Shown: piece after piece, positions 53,795-62,663 of the stretch
Position numbering within the stretch: the stretch's first letter is position 1
Layout: every line of letters starts with the position of its first letter
Assembly (NCBI RefSeq): GCF_013299165.1
Contig: NZ_JAAFKD010000028.1
Span: forward strand, 1-64,000
Source: Microcoleus sp. bin38.metabat.b11b12b14.051
GTDB lineage: Bacteria > Cyanobacteriota > Cyanobacteriia > Cyanobacteriales > Microcoleaceae
Direction of reading: 5' to 3'
DNA length: 64,000 bases
Made by a program: the position numbers and the translations under genes
Notes under the pieces: model-generated
What the model saw: only the letters and a program-made list of their open reading frames with translations
The model's database searches: none
Told to the model about the DNA's origin: nothing

Positions 53795-54353
53795 CTATCA
53801 AAGGCTGGATAATTCAATAATTATCCGAGAAGCCCACCAGGCAGATTGAGCATATGGCTCAATATAGTCCTCCCCGGCACAGCTTAGAAACGAGTAGGGA
53901 CGCGGCAATGCCGTGTCCTTTTTCAAAATTAGTATTCAATCATATTTGAATTCAAAAACAGCGTCAAGCGTAGCGCTATCGAGCCGGAATCGCCAAAATG
54001 GGCATTTCCCCAATTTAGATGCACAAGACGGCAAATACAACACAATATATACGGTTTGCCACAATACCCGAATCGATCGCACCCCGTACATTAGGAAGAG
54101 TAAAGAAAAAGCAGTCCAAAGCTGTAGCGGTGCAAGCCCCACCGATGCAACCGTCCCTAACAGGTTCGGTAAACACGCCTTCATCCCAAGGTCTAACCGC
54201 CCGCAGTATAGAGATAAGCACCCTATCGAAGACTGTATTAAAGCAGGACTCAGTACCCGTAAACCGCGAGGTAAAAATCGCAGTCCTGAATAACCAGACT
54301 ATCGCACAGATAGAAAACCAAAATTTTGTAGAGATTGGAGCCGGAACACCCCT
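53795..54353. promoter_or_regulatory. dnaK upstream region
   Basis: 559 bp with one dispersed hairpin (GGGACGCGGCAATGCCGTGTCC, near 53897-53918) and no inverted repeat of CIRCE type. Open frames through it have poor composition and run into dnaK out of frame. A long leader for dnaK is likely; heat- or salt-responsive elements cannot be identified by eye. Confidence 0.45.
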
Positions 54354-56246
54354 ATGGGAAAAGTAGTTGGAATTGACTTAGGTACGACAAACTCCTGCGT
54401 CGCAGTTATGGAAGGCGGCAAACCCACCGTCATAGCCAACGCCGAAGGGGGTCGCACCACACCTTCCGTAGTAGCATATGCTAAAAATGGCGATCAACTC
54501 GTCGGACAAATCGCCAAGCGTCAAGCCGTGATGAACGCCGAAAACACCTTTTACTCAGTAAAACGGTTTATCGGGCGTCGGGTTGACGAAGTAACCCACG
54601 AAACCACTGAAGTTTCCTACAAAGTCCTGAAAGTCGGAAACAGCCTCAAACTCGACTGTCCCGCCCGCGGCAAGCAATTCGCTCCGGAAGAAATTTCCGC
54701 GCAAGTGTTGCGTAAACTCGTAGAAGATGCCAGCAAATACCTCGGCGAAACTGTTACCCAAGCGGTAATTACAGTGCCCGCTTACTTCAACGACTCCCAG
54801 CGCCAAGCTACTAAAGACGCTGGAAAAATTGCCGGTATTGAAGTTCTGCGGATTATTAACGAACCTACAGCGGCGGCTTTAGCCTACGGATTAGATAAAA
54901 AGAGCAACGAAACCATTCTCGTATTTGACTTGGGCGGCGGTACTTTCGACGTATCAATTCTCGAAGTCGGCGACGGCGTATTTGAAGTGCTCGCAACTTC
55001 TGGAGACACTCACCTCGGCGGTGACGACTTCGACAAAAAAATCGTCGATTTCATCGCTAATGAATTCCAAAGAGCCGAAGGAATTGACCTCCGTAAAGAT
55101 AAGCAAGCATTGCAACGTCTGACGGAAGCGGCCGAAAAAGCCAAGATTGAACTGTCGAGCGTTACTCAAGCAGAAATCAACTTGCCGTTTATTACTGCGA
55201 CTCAAGACGGGCCAAAACACTTGGACACCACCTTGACTCGCGGCAAGTTTGAAGAGCTTTGTTCCGATTTGATCGATCGCTCTCGCATTCCTGTAGAAAA
55301 CGCCATCCGCGACGCCAAACTCGACAAATCTGCAATTAATGAAGTTGTCTTAGTTGGTGGTTCTACACGCATTCCAGCGGTGCAAGAACTCGTCAAAAAA
55401 ATCCTCGGTAAAGACCCCAACCAAACGGTAAACCCGGATGAAGTGGTCGCAGTCGGTGCAGCAATTCAAGCCGGCGTGCTCGCAGGCGAAGTCAAAGACA
55501 TCTTGTTGCTCGATGTTACCCCGCTGTCTCTCGGTGTCGAAACCTTGGGCGGCGTGATGACCAAAATCATTCCTCGCAACACCACAATTCCTACCAAGAA
55601 GTCGGAAACATTCTCGACTGCTGTAGACGGCCAAACAAACGTAGAAATTCACGTTTTGCAAGGCGAACGGGAACTGGCTAATGACAACAAGGATTTAGGA
55701 ACTTTCCGTTTAGATGGAGTTCCCCCAGCTCCCCGTGGCGTACCTCAAATTGAAGTTACATTTGATATCGATGCTAACGGTATTTTGAATGTAGCTGCTA
55801 AAGATAAAGGTACTGGTAAAGAGCAATCGATCAGCATTACCGGTGCTTCAACTTTGCCCAGCAATGAAGTCGATCGCATGGTTCGCGAAGCCGAATCGAA
55901 TGCGGCTGCTGACAAGGAACGTCGCGAAAAGATCGATCGCAAAAACCAAGCAGACTCCTTAGCTTATCAAATTGAGAAGCAGTTGGCAGAGTTGGGCGAT
56001 AAGGTTCCTGAGGCTGACAAAACGAAGGTTGAAGGCTTGATCAAAGACTTGCGGGAGGCGATCGCCAAAGAAGACGACGCAGCCATCAAGACACTGACAA
56101 CCGAGTTGCAACAAGCATTCTACGCAGTCAGCAGCAACCTGTACCAGCAAGCAGGCGGCCCCACTGACGGTGGTGCAGGCCCGACTGGCGGCCCAACTGG
56201 CGGCGACGACGACGTGATTGATGCTGACTTTACTGATGGCAAATAG
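54354..56246 (+). CDS. dnaK: Chaperone DnaK (Hsp70)
   Basis: 630 aa. It has [29 protein letters not shown], the NBD signatures [34 protein letters not shown] and [15 protein letters not shown], the linker [20 protein letters not shown], and a substrate-binding domain plus lid ending [13 protein letters not shown]. It is an ATP-driven cytosolic chaperone working with DnaJ and GrpE, neither of which is adjacent. Cyanobacteria carry several DnaK paralogues; which one this is cannot be fixed here. Location beside treZ-treY suggests a stress-related unit. Confidence 0.95.
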   Translation: MGKVVGIDLGTTNSCVAVMEGGKPTVIANAEGGRTTPSVVAYAKNGDQLVGQIAKRQAVMNAENTFYSVKRFIGRRVDEVTHETTEVSYKVLKVGNSLKLDCPARGKQFAPEEISAQVLRKLVEDASKYLGETVTQAVITVPAYFNDSQRQATKDAGKIAGIEVLRIINEPTAAALAYGLDKKSNETILVFDLGGGTFDVSILEVGDGVFEVLATSGDTHLGGDDFDKKIVDFIANEFQRAEGIDLRKDKQALQRLTEAAEKAKIELSSVTQAEINLPFITATQDGPKHLDTTLTRGKFEELCSDLIDRSRIPVENAIRDAKLDKSAINEVVLVGGSTRIPAVQELVKKILGKDPNQTVNPDEVVAVGAAIQAGVLAGEVKDILLLDVTPLSLGVETLGGVMTKIIPRNTTIPTKKSETFSTAVDGQTNVEIHVLQGERELANDNKDLGTFRLDGVPPAPRGVPQIEVTFDIDANGILNVAAKDKGTGKEQSISITGASTLPSNEVDRMVREAESNAAADKERREKIDRKNQADSLAYQIEKQLAELGDKVPEADKTKVEGLIKDLREAIAKEDDAAIKTLTTELQQAFYAVSSNLYQQAGGPTDGGAGPTGGPTGGDDDVIDADFTDGK

Positions 56247-56286
56247 ATGGGGCTTTCCTGGTTAAACTGAGAACAGGTAGCTAGAA

Positions 56287-56325
56287 GCAAGAAACCCGGT
56301 TTTGAAGAGAAACCGGGTTTCTTGC
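56287..56325 (+). terminator. Hairpin behind dnaK
   Basis: AGAAACCCGGTTT pairs with AAACCGGGTTTCT (13 bp, perfect) 40 bp after the dnaK stop. It belongs to the dispersed AGAAACCGGGTTTCT family (also at 58034-58100 and inside MITE-A), so it may be a repeat reused as a terminator. No strong T-run follows. Confidence 0.5.
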
Positions 56326-56467
56326 GTATTGTCGAATGTCGAAAGGGCGATCGGACAAAACAACAAAAAATATTACTTGAGACATAGTAAAAAAGCTAAA
56401 ATATTCTGCAATAAACATCATAAAATAGCAGTAATATGATGTCTGCTCAATTAACCGCAATGAGCAA

Positions 56468-56708
56468 GGTTCGTAGTGAGGACTTCAGTCCGCTCTCAGG
56501 ATGCGGACGCCAGGACGCACTACGAACGAACGAACCGTTTTTGTGATGGTAATCGACCGGACATGATATAATAGTAAGCGTGAAAAAACATTGCTACAAA
56601 AAAGAAATTAGAGGTTTTTACCTGTAGGGACTTATGCCAAGCTGTCTGCGGCAATTTATGATAATGACAGATAATTTATAGCTTAATAAGCGTATCAACA
56701 ATTTGTCA
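56468..56708. repeat. Dispersed repeats: GGTTCGTAGTG palindrome and TTGCTAC element
   Basis: 56468-56530 holds GGTTCGTAGTGAGGACTTCA...GCACTACGAAC, a relative of the 61-bp array unit. 56587-56708 is homologous to the interior of the element at 22266-22412 (ACATTGCTACAAAAAA... to ...CAACAATTTGTCA) but lacks its ATACCA ends. Confidence 0.7.
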
Positions 56709-56742
56709 AAATAGCAGTAATATCGCAATCGAGAGCAATCAA

Positions 56743-57255
56743 ATGTCACGTTCTCCTATACAAACTCCCGCGACAAATACACTCAACAAATCCCAGACTG
56801 CATCCTTACGCCGTCTGCGCCGCATCAGCCACTTACTCGACAATGCAATTCCCATTCCCGGCACAAAATATCGCATCGGACTCGATCCGATATTAGGACT
56901 CCTACCGGGCGGCGGCGACTTAATCGGATCGATTTTTGCAGGTTACGTAGTCTTCAAATCCGCGCAACTCGGAGTACCGCAAGAAACCCTAATCCAAATG
57001 GCAGCTAACATCGTATTTGATACAGTTGCCGGCACTGTACCGGTTGCTGGAGATTTACTTGATGTTACTTGGAAAGCTAATGTCAAGAATATGGAATTGC
57101 TAGACGCTCATTTAGGTAGCCCCGATCCAGGAAAAAAAGCTGACTGGCTGTTTGTCGCTGCTTTGTTGTTAGGTTTGATGTTAATTGTCGGAGGCGTGAT
57201 TTTCTTGAGCGTGATGCTTTTTGGCTGGGTATTTCGAGTATTTACTGGACGTTGA
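56743..57255 (+). CDS. DUF4112 membrane protein
   Basis: 170 aa. The DUF4112 core RRISHLLDNAIPIPGTKYRI, GLDPILGLLPGGGDLIGSI, VPQETLIQMAANIVFDTVAG and PVAGDLLDVTWKANVKNMEL is followed by a C-terminal TM helix (FVAALLLGLMLIVGGVIFL). Widespread in cyanobacteria; function unknown. The GLLPGGGD and PVAGDLLD motifs are highly conserved and suggest binding of a ligand or lipid. Monocistronic. Confidence 0.88.
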   Translation: MSRSPIQTPATNTLNKSQTASLRRLRRISHLLDNAIPIPGTKYRIGLDPILGLLPGGGDLIGSIFAGYVVFKSAQLGVPQETLIQMAANIVFDTVAGTVPVAGDLLDVTWKANVKNMELLDAHLGSPDPGKKADWLFVAALLLGLMLIVGGVIFLSVMLFGWVFRVFTGR

Positions 57256-57708
57256 TCTTAAATTTTAGGGTAAAAATGCCGATCGCACTTTCAAAAAACG
57301 CTTTTTACCATCATTAGCCCGATCGCCCAAATCTTCGCAATCCCGCATCAAAACACCTAAAATACAGATTGATCCGTGCGATCGACCCTCGAATCTAAAA
57401 TCCAAAATCTAAAATCCAAAATTGGTTGACGGAGGCCCCCATCTGCGGCTACGCTTTTAAATGAAAGGTTGCTTTGCTTGCACAGGAGGCAACCCGCGTC
57501 CCCCAAAAATCTAGTTGCACTCCCTCCACTTCGTTCCACCCAAAGCTGCTACCAACAGCAATGGACAGCATAACCGCCAAACTGGTACTAGCAGTCTGGA
57601 GGCTCGGAGTATACTAACATTCTCTGCGGCCGCCCTGCTATGCGTTGAAATGCGGGGCCGCTGGATTTTTGGGTTTCCTTAACCAACCCAAAGTCAGGAG
57701 AACATAAT
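57256..57708. other. Intergenic region, no gene
   Basis: Contains a short AATCTAAAATCC microsatellite (57393-57424), CT-rich stretches (57520-57545) and a GCGGCCGCC segment at 57626-57634. No stable hairpin or convincing frame found. Confidence 0.5.
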
Positions 57709-58005
57709 ATGTCACAGGAATTCGTGCCCGACGAAAACGCATCCGACTGTCCAAATTCGGATTCAGCAGCCGTATCGGAACAGGATGTGCTGCTGGTAAC
57801 GCTTGTGGGTTCGCCCCAGGGTGTCCGGGAGACGATTCTTACTTTGTACCGATTGGGATTTGCCCAAGTTGGTGATTGGAGTCCCGTACAGCGGGCGGCC
57901 AATGCTGGCTCTGTGATGACTGTGCTGATTCGTCGGAAAGTGCGATCCTCTTCGAGGGCTGCGCTAACGACCGATCGTACACCGCCTCGAAAATCTGAAG
58001 GGTAA
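57709..58005 (+). CDS. Small protein of unknown function (98 aa)
   Basis: An acidic, low-complexity start (MSQEFVPDENASDCPNSDSA) is followed by a compact alpha/beta segment DVLLVTLVGSPQGVRETILT, LYRLGFAQVGDWSPVQ and SVMTVLIRRKV, ending in a basic, S/T-rich tail. The middle looks like a small folded domain, and I believe similar proteins are common in cyanobacteria, but no named family is recalled. The ATG is preceded by CAGGAGAAC (good ribosome-binding site). Monocistronic. Confidence 0.7.
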   Translation: MSQEFVPDENASDCPNSDSAAVSEQDVLLVTLVGSPQGVRETILTLYRLGFAQVGDWSPVQRAANAGSVMTVLIRRKVRSSSRAALTTDRTPPRKSEG

Positions 58006-58033
58006 GCGGCTAGGATTTATGCACGGGTAGTCA

Positions 58034-58100
58034 GAAACCGGGTTTTTGCGAGAATAGGCGTTACAGCACGCAGATTTGCGAAAAAACCCGGTTTCTTTGG
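58034..58100. repeat. AGAAACCGGGTTT hairpin
   Basis: AGAAACCGGGTTTTTGCG pairs with CGAAAAAACCCGGTTTCT with small bulges; the loop contains GTTACAGCACGC. Located between the 98-aa gene and the convergent three-gene cluster, it may be a bidirectional terminator. Confidence 0.65.
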
Positions 58101-58147
58101 TTGAAGTGCGTAAGTCTTGTGTGATTCAGCTTATTTGATATGAGGTT

Positions 58148-58789
58148 TTAGGGTAACAATAAGAGAGTACCAATCGCGGGCAACAATTTACTGCAAGCTT
58201 CAACCAATGTCGCCGCACTCGGTAAACTAGCAATAGTTCCTTTCAAAATTTTCATTGCCGTTTTCCCGGCCTTTTGCATTGTGCTTTCTTGGGGATTTTT
58301 TCCTAATTCTGCCAAAGCTTTTACCTGCTCCAATGCTTCAGCTTTATCATCATCAGATAAATTAGTCTCAGACTCGATCGCAGTTTGTAACTCAGTCAAC
58401 AATTCTTTGATTCCGGGTTTATCAGGTTCAGAAGAATCCGATAATTGATTAATCGTGTTGGCAACTGTGCCGCTGATATCACCCAAACTTAAGGCTCCCG
58501 CACCGCTGGCGTTGACAATTCCCCCTGAAATTTCAATCTTACGACTTTGATCGATTTGGTCACTCATAACTTTACTATCAGATGTAGATTTAACTTCATT
58601 AGTAATCGTAACATTAACAGGCTGCCTAGCTAGCATTTTTACAAATTCATTTAGCTCCAAACTTTTCTGACGGTAAAATTCTATTTCTCTATTTTTAGCT
58701 TGCAGTTCAGATTTGTGCTTGGCTTCTAAATTTGTGATAATTTGCTCATATGCTTGGATAATTCGAGTAAGATTTTCATCACTTTGCAT
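58148..58789 (-). CDS. Coiled-coil / GAG-motif protein with hydrophobic C-terminus
   Basis: 213 aa, last gene of a three-gene cluster. Residues ~10-60 are a coiled coil ending KMLARQPVNVTI. Residues ~75-112 carry the shared motif DQSRKIEISGGIVNASGAGA, then LSLGDISGTVANTINQL. ~120-140 is IKELLTELQTAIE. The last ~50 residues form amphipathic to hydrophobic helices (KAGKTAMKILKGTIASLPSA, LLPAIGTLLLLP). Units recur in the two upstream proteins. No named family. The C-terminus could insert into membranes, and the G/N/S motif could form a short beta-solenoid or amyloid-like contact (inference). Confidence 0.7.
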   Translation of the reverse strand: MQSDENLTRIIQAYEQIITNLEAKHKSELQAKNREIEFYRQKSLELNEFVKMLARQPVNVTITNEVKSTSDSKVMSDQIDQSRKIEISGGIVNASGAGALSLGDISGTVANTINQLSDSSEPDKPGIKELLTELQTAIESETNLSDDDKAEALEQVKALAELGKNPQESTMQKAGKTAMKILKGTIASLPSAATLVEACSKLLPAIGTLLLLP

Positions 58790-58804
58790 GGTGAGGTTAG
58801 TAGT

Positions 58805-59347
58805 TTATGCTTGCTTATCCTCCTGGATAATATTAATCTTTATGGGTTGTTTAGCTAAAGTTACAGTTAGTTCTCTCATTTCAGCTATTTGCTGGCGATA
58901 TAAAACGATTTCCTCATCTTTATATTTTAATTCTGCCTTGTATTTTTCGGCGATCGCCCTTAGTAACACAACATCGTCTGATTCGGAGATAGACTCATTT
59001 TCTTGACTGAAATTAGCGGTTTCAATTTTGGTTAAGCTTTCCGAAAATGCTTCGGAAATAGCTATTTCTTGACGGTACATGGCAATTTCGCAATCTTTAG
59101 CCCGTAATTCAGCTTGATATTTATCTTCAATAGCCTTTAATAGCAGTTCGTAGTTTTGCTTTAAATCGTGATAAGTTATAGCTGGCTTCTCCTCTGTCAG
59201 AGTATTGACAAAAATCGCAATTACTCCCTTTTCGGGATTTTCTATACTCTGGATTGACAATTCTGTATTTTGATTGGCAATCGCAGCTTGCAATTGCAGC
59301 AGTAATTCTTTAAATTCCGGCTTTTCTGAACCTACTGATACACTCAT
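58805..59347 (-). CDS. Coiled-coil protein with duplicated YRQ unit
   Basis: 180 aa. It begins EKPEFKELLLQLQAAIANQ, matching the IKELLTELQTAIE unit of the next protein. Two copies of a coiled-coil unit follow: KYQAELRAKDCEIAMYRQEI (~77-96) and KYKAELKYKDEEIVLYRQQI (~135-154). The second is followed by LTVTLAKQPIKINII, as in the neighbour (KMLARQPVNVTI). It lacks the G/N/S motif. The 15-bp gap to the next gene indicates co-transcription. No family recognised; likely a partner or assembly factor for the two other products. Confidence 0.7.
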   Translation of the reverse strand: MSVSVGSEKPEFKELLLQLQAAIANQNTELSIQSIENPEKGVIAIFVNTLTEEKPAITYHDLKQNYELLLKAIEDKYQAELRAKDCEIAMYRQEIAISEAFSESLTKIETANFSQENESISESDDVVLLRAIAEKYKAELKYKDEEIVLYRQQIAEMRELTVTLAKQPIKINIIQEDKQA

Positions 59348-59404
59348 AGCTTTGATTTGGGCTGTTACGAGAGTTTGACTAAAATTATAGCATTACTGAT
59401 TTTG

Positions 59405-61336
59405 TCATGAAGGGCGATCCTCTTCGTTGGCGTAGCCCCCGTAGGGGCGGGCTGCGCTAACGGCTGAATCAGGCAACTGCTCGATGGTGTTTGCTGTTGT
59501 ACCGCCATTATCTCCTAAACTTAACGATCCGGCACCCGTAGCGTTAACAGTTCCCCCTGAAATATTAAGCTCCCGACTTTGGTCGATGTTGTCGCTGGTG
59601 GCTTTACTCTCTGCTTGAGAGTGACTGTTAATGTTGATTATAGGGCTAAATGGTGGCTGAGACGCGATTGCATGATTTAAACCATCTTTTTGAGTAAAAA
59701 TTCCTTTCATTAATTCTTCAGAATAATATTTGTGAATAGCAATAATTTCATCTTTGTTTTTTAATTTATCGGCTTGCCTTTGAGCTTCTAGCCTTCCTTG
59801 ATAAACTTCGTCCCAAACTTCCTCAAGTTTTCCCTTATTAGTTTCTTCTGGAACTTTGAGAGTCAGTAAAACATCGTTTGCTTTTTTTTCTATAGATTGA
59901 ATTGAATCCGGTGTAATATCTGGAAATTCTTGCATCAACTTCTGAAAAGCTGCGGTAAAAGCTTCTGGGTTTATCCCATCTTTGAGCAGGATTTGCACGG
60001 TTGTCAAAATTTTCTTATAGAGTTTCTCGAAATCACCCGGTTCAAAACACTTGTTGATGTGGTGAGGGCGGCGTTCGCGATCGTCGGTTCCTGGTTTGGG
60101 CTTTTCCAAAAAATAAACAAACCGACAGTCAACGCGATCGAGCTTTGTATTAGCGTCAATGTTCCAAGCTTCCAAACAAGCACCTGTAAAAGAAGCTGCT
60201 GTAAAATCTGTTGCCAAGGCTTGAGTTTCTGTAAGGTTTGCAAATTCCAAATTAGCTTTATGCAAGGTTGCTTCGCTGAGGTTAGCGTGCTTGAGATTAG
60301 CCTCGTTGAGATTAACGCCTGTCAGGTTTGCCCCTTGAAGATTCGCAGCCACATAAGATTTTTTGTAGCCATTGCCAGTGATGAGTAATTCTCGGACGCG
60401 GGTATCAGCTAATATCGAATTACCGACTCGCGTGCGATCGAGTTTTTCTGTATTGCGAAAGCAAGTGCGAGTCAAATTAGCTGTTCTAAAATCTGTGCTT
60501 TTAAGCATTGCTTCAGTGAAATTGGCATCAGTTAAATCTGCACTGCGAAAACTGGTACCGCCTGTACCGACAAAGGCAATGGCAACGGTGCGAATCCATG
60601 CGTGTTTCTCATCCCCTGCCAGGGCACGCCAAGCAATGTAAATACCTGCCCCTGCCACTGCCCCTGCCACTGCCACTGCCACTGCCCCTGCCACTGCCCC
60701 TGCCACTGCCACTGCCACTGCCACTGCCACTGCCACTGCCACTGCCCCTGCCACTGCCCCTGCCCCTGCCACTGCCCCTGCCCCTGCCGCTGCCACTGCC
60801 CCTGCCCCTGCCACTGCCGCTGCCCCTGCCGCTGCCCCTGCCGCTGCCGCTGCCGCTGCCGCTGCCACTGCCGCTGCCGCTGCCACTGTCACTGCCCCTG
60901 CCGCTGCCGCTACCACTGCCGCTGCCGCTGCCCCTGCCGCTGCCCCTGCCGCTGCCACTGCCCCTGCCACTGCCCCTGCCCCTATACTTTGCCGAATAGT
61001 AGCTATAAAGAAGATGGCCAAAACTATCAACACAAGTACACCGGGAATAATCGTATACTGTTTGATGGCATCTGGAGTTAAAAAAACTGTTACCCAAAGA
61101 CTAACAAAGCCTGAAATCAATCCCGATATTACAGATAGAACTAGCGAGATAGTTACTAGAAAAATTGTCCAGCGCTTTTGCAGTCCAGCTTTGGCACGGG
61201 TGAAGTCAGCTTCTCTGAGGATGGCATTAGTGAAGTTTGCGCTTCGGATGTCTGCACCGATGAATTTTGCACCCGTGAGATTTTGACCTTTGAAATTGTG
61301 GCCACGGAGATTTTTACCGGAGAAGTCTTGAGGCAT
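59405..61336 (-). CDS. Pentapeptide-repeat membrane protein with A/V/G tract and GAG motif
   Basis: 643 aa. ~3-48: pentapeptide repeats ([20 protein letters not shown]). ~54-115: two TM helices. ~116-233: uninterrupted A/V/G tract, encoded by GCC(A/C/G)CT hexamers read on the plus strand. ~255-400: more pentapeptide repeats ([40 protein letters not shown]). ~420-570: helical. ~585-625: shared motif [20 protein letters not shown], then [17 protein letters not shown]. The last residues ([15 protein letters not shown]) derive from a GGCGTAGCCC-type repeat. It heads the three-gene cluster. Pentapeptide repeats form right-handed beta-helices; the A/V/G tract could be a glycine-zipper-like membrane assembly. 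Function unknown. Confidence 0.75.
   Translation of the reverse strand: MPQDFSGKNLRGHNFKGQNLTGAKFIGADIRSANFTNAILREADFTRAKAGLQKRWTIFLVTISLVLSVISGLISGFVSLWVTVFLTPDAIKQYTIIPGVLVLIVLAIFFIATIRQSIGAGAVAGAVAAAGAAAGAAAAAVVAAAAGAVTVAAAAAVAAAAAAAAAGAAAGAAAVAGAGAVAAAGAGAVAGAGAVAGAVAVAVAVAVAVAVAGAVAGAVAVAVAGAVAGAGIYIAWRALAGDEKHAWIRTVAIAFVGTGGTSFRSADLTDANFTEAMLKSTDFRTANLTRTCFRNTEKLDRTRVGNSILADTRVRELLITGNGYKKSYVAANLQGANLTGVNLNEANLKHANLSEATLHKANLEFANLTETQALATDFTAASFTGACLEAWNIDANTKLDRVDCRFVYFLEKPKPGTDDRERRPHHINKCFEPGDFEKLYKKILTTVQILLKDGINPEAFTAAFQKLMQEFPDITPDSIQSIEKKANDVLLTLKVPEETNKGKLEEVWDEVYQGRLEAQRQADKLKNKDEIIAIHKYYSEELMKGIFTQKDGLNHAIASQPPFSPIININSHSQAESKATSDNIDQSRELNISGGTVNATGAGSLSLGDNGGTTANTIEQLPDSAVSAARPYGGYANEEDRPS
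60640..60987. repeat. Hexanucleotide repeat tract GCC(A/C/G)CT, ~58 units, coding
   Basis: Nearly unbroken 6-bp units GCCACT, GCCCCT or GCCGCT over ~350 bp, inside the 643-aa gene. One variant each of GTCACT and TACCACT-type interruption is visible near 60888 and 60911. On the minus strand it reads GCA-(G)xG repeats, giving Ala alternating with Val, Gly or Ala. Length change by whole units keeps the frame. The same tract creates long false open frames in other phases. Confidence 0.9.
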
Positions 61337-61444
61337 AATTTTACCCAGGGAGATAGTAGTTATTTTTTGATTGCCATCCTAGTTGTGGCGATGCCTCTGA
61401 CAAAAATCTTAACGAATCTGGCTGATTACAGCTTACCTATAATT

Positions 61445-61561
61445 CAATACGGTTCAGTTAAGACAGTCTAGTCTACCAAACGATATGAAAAATAGACACT
61501 GCGATTGCTTCGCTAAGACGCTCGCACTCGCAATGACAAAAAAAATTCAGTTAACCGTATT
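61445..61561. mobile_element. MITE-D copy 2 (117 bp) with 10-bp near-duplication
   Basis: The left end CAATACGGTTCAGTTAAG and right end CAGTTAACCGTATT are diverged from copy 1. The interior is homologous (TATGAAAAATAGACACTGCG, ATTGCTTCG...CTCGCAATGACA). Flanks ACCTATAATT (61435-61444) and AACTATAATT (61562-61571) match at 9 of 10 positions, consistent with an older 10-bp target duplication. It sits ~100 bp before the start of the pentapeptide gene, in its promoter region. Confidence 0.75.
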
Positions 61562-61648
61562 AACTATAATTATACAATGTCATTGCGAACGAAGTGAAGC
61601 AATCGCAGTAGATTAAAATAGCAACGCTAAACCCCGAATTAACTTCTT

Positions 61649-61936
61649 TTACAACTCATTATACAAATCTTGCCATGATTTGTTGATACTATTAACTAAA
61701 TCAATTTTCTTTTGTCTAGAACCAGCTTTAATCTGTTTCTCTCGTTCGATCGCCTCATATACATTTTCAAAAATTTCGCAGTAAACTAACTTCGTGATAT
61801 TGTATTTTTTAGTAAATCCATCTATTAACTTTTCTTTGTGTTCGTAAACTCTTCTTTTTAAATCACTGGTTACACCTGTGTAAAGTACCCTGTTATGCTG
61901 ATTCGTCATGATGTACACATAATATTGTTTGCTCAT
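61649..61936 (-). CDS. GIY-YIG nuclease family protein
   Basis: 95 aa, a single GIY-YIG domain: YYVYIMTN (GIY-like), VLYTGVTSDLKRRVYEHKE (YIG-like TGVT, catalytic Arg) and YEAIEREKQIKAGSRQKKID (catalytic Glu). The UPF0213/YhbQ-like branch is stand-alone and predicted to be a DNA nuclease; its biological role is unclear and it is often horizontally mobile. Complete, monocistronic, flanked by GCAATCGCAG-type repeats. Confidence 0.9.
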   Translation of the reverse strand: MSKQYYVYIMTNQHNRVLYTGVTSDLKRRVYEHKEKLIDGFTKKYNITKLVYCEIFENVYEAIEREKQIKAGSRQKKIDLVNSINKSWQDLYNEL

Positions 61937-61977
61937 AACTGTTAATTCAAGGATGAGTCTTTAGCTTATATTATAGT

Positions 61978-62480
61978 CTCTGAGATTGCTTCGCGCGGAC
62001 GCTCTCTTCGGACAATTCGGTAATCATGTCATTGCGAGCTCTTAGCGAAGCAATCGCAGGGACTTAAGATTACCACCGACAGCTCGCAATTATAAACATA
62101 GTATAATTATTTTTTTGTCTGCGTTCAAGCCTCTGAGATTGCTTCGCGGGTACAGCAATGACAAACACACAATATTCAAGCCTCTGAGATTGCTTCGCGG
62201 GTACGCTCTCTTCGGACAATTCGGTAATCATGTCATTGCGAGCTCTTAGCGAAGCAATCGCAGGGACTTAAGATTACCACCGACAGCTCGCAATGACAAA
62301 CATAGTATAATTATTTTTTTGTCTGCGTTCAAGCCTCTGAGATTGCTTCGCGCGGACGCTCGCAATGACAAACACACAATATTCAAGCCTCTGAGATTGC
62401 TTCGCGGGTACAGCAATGACAAACACACAATATTCAAGCCTCTGAGATTGCTTCGCGGGTACAGCAACGACAAACATACA
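61978..62480. repeat. Nested direct and tandem repeats (GAGATTGCTTCGCG family)
   Basis: A block of about 150 bp (GATTGCTTCGCG... through CGGTAATCATGTCATTGCGA to AGTATAATTATTTTTTTGTC) is present twice, at ~61983-62125 and ~62188-62325. Around it are five ~51-bp tandem units ATTCAAGCCTCTGAGATTGC, TTCGCGGGTACAGCAATGAC, AAACACACAAT (62126-62480). GATTGCTTCG/CGAAGCAATC parts are mutually inverted. Related to the interior of MITE-D. Confidence 0.75.
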
Positions 62481-62663
62481 ATTATGTCATTGTGCGTATC
62501 GATCGCCCGATCGCCCTTCATCGTGCAATAATGATATGACTTGCACAAACACTCTATCAGTAGTGTCAGCCTTGCCCGCATTACTACTACAGGTAGCGTC
62601 TCAAATTTCAACTCGTGCAAATTCCCAATCAAACCGGCTGTTACTCTACACAAATTTCTCCTA

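Noticed and set aside
53795-54353. CIRCE operator upstream of dnaK
   Set aside because: No TTAGCACTC-N9-GAGTGCTAA-like inverted repeat could be found by eye.
54019-54366. 115-codon frame overlapping the dnaK start
   Set aside because: It overlaps dnaK out of frame, lacks a ribosome-binding site and has low-complexity composition; kept as leader DNA.
60598-61097. Long open frames of Pro-Leu, Cys-His and Gly-Ser-Arg repeats across the hexanucleotide tract
   Set aside because: They are other phases of the GCC(A/C/G)CT repeat. Only the minus-strand A/V/G phase continues into pentapeptide domains on both sides.
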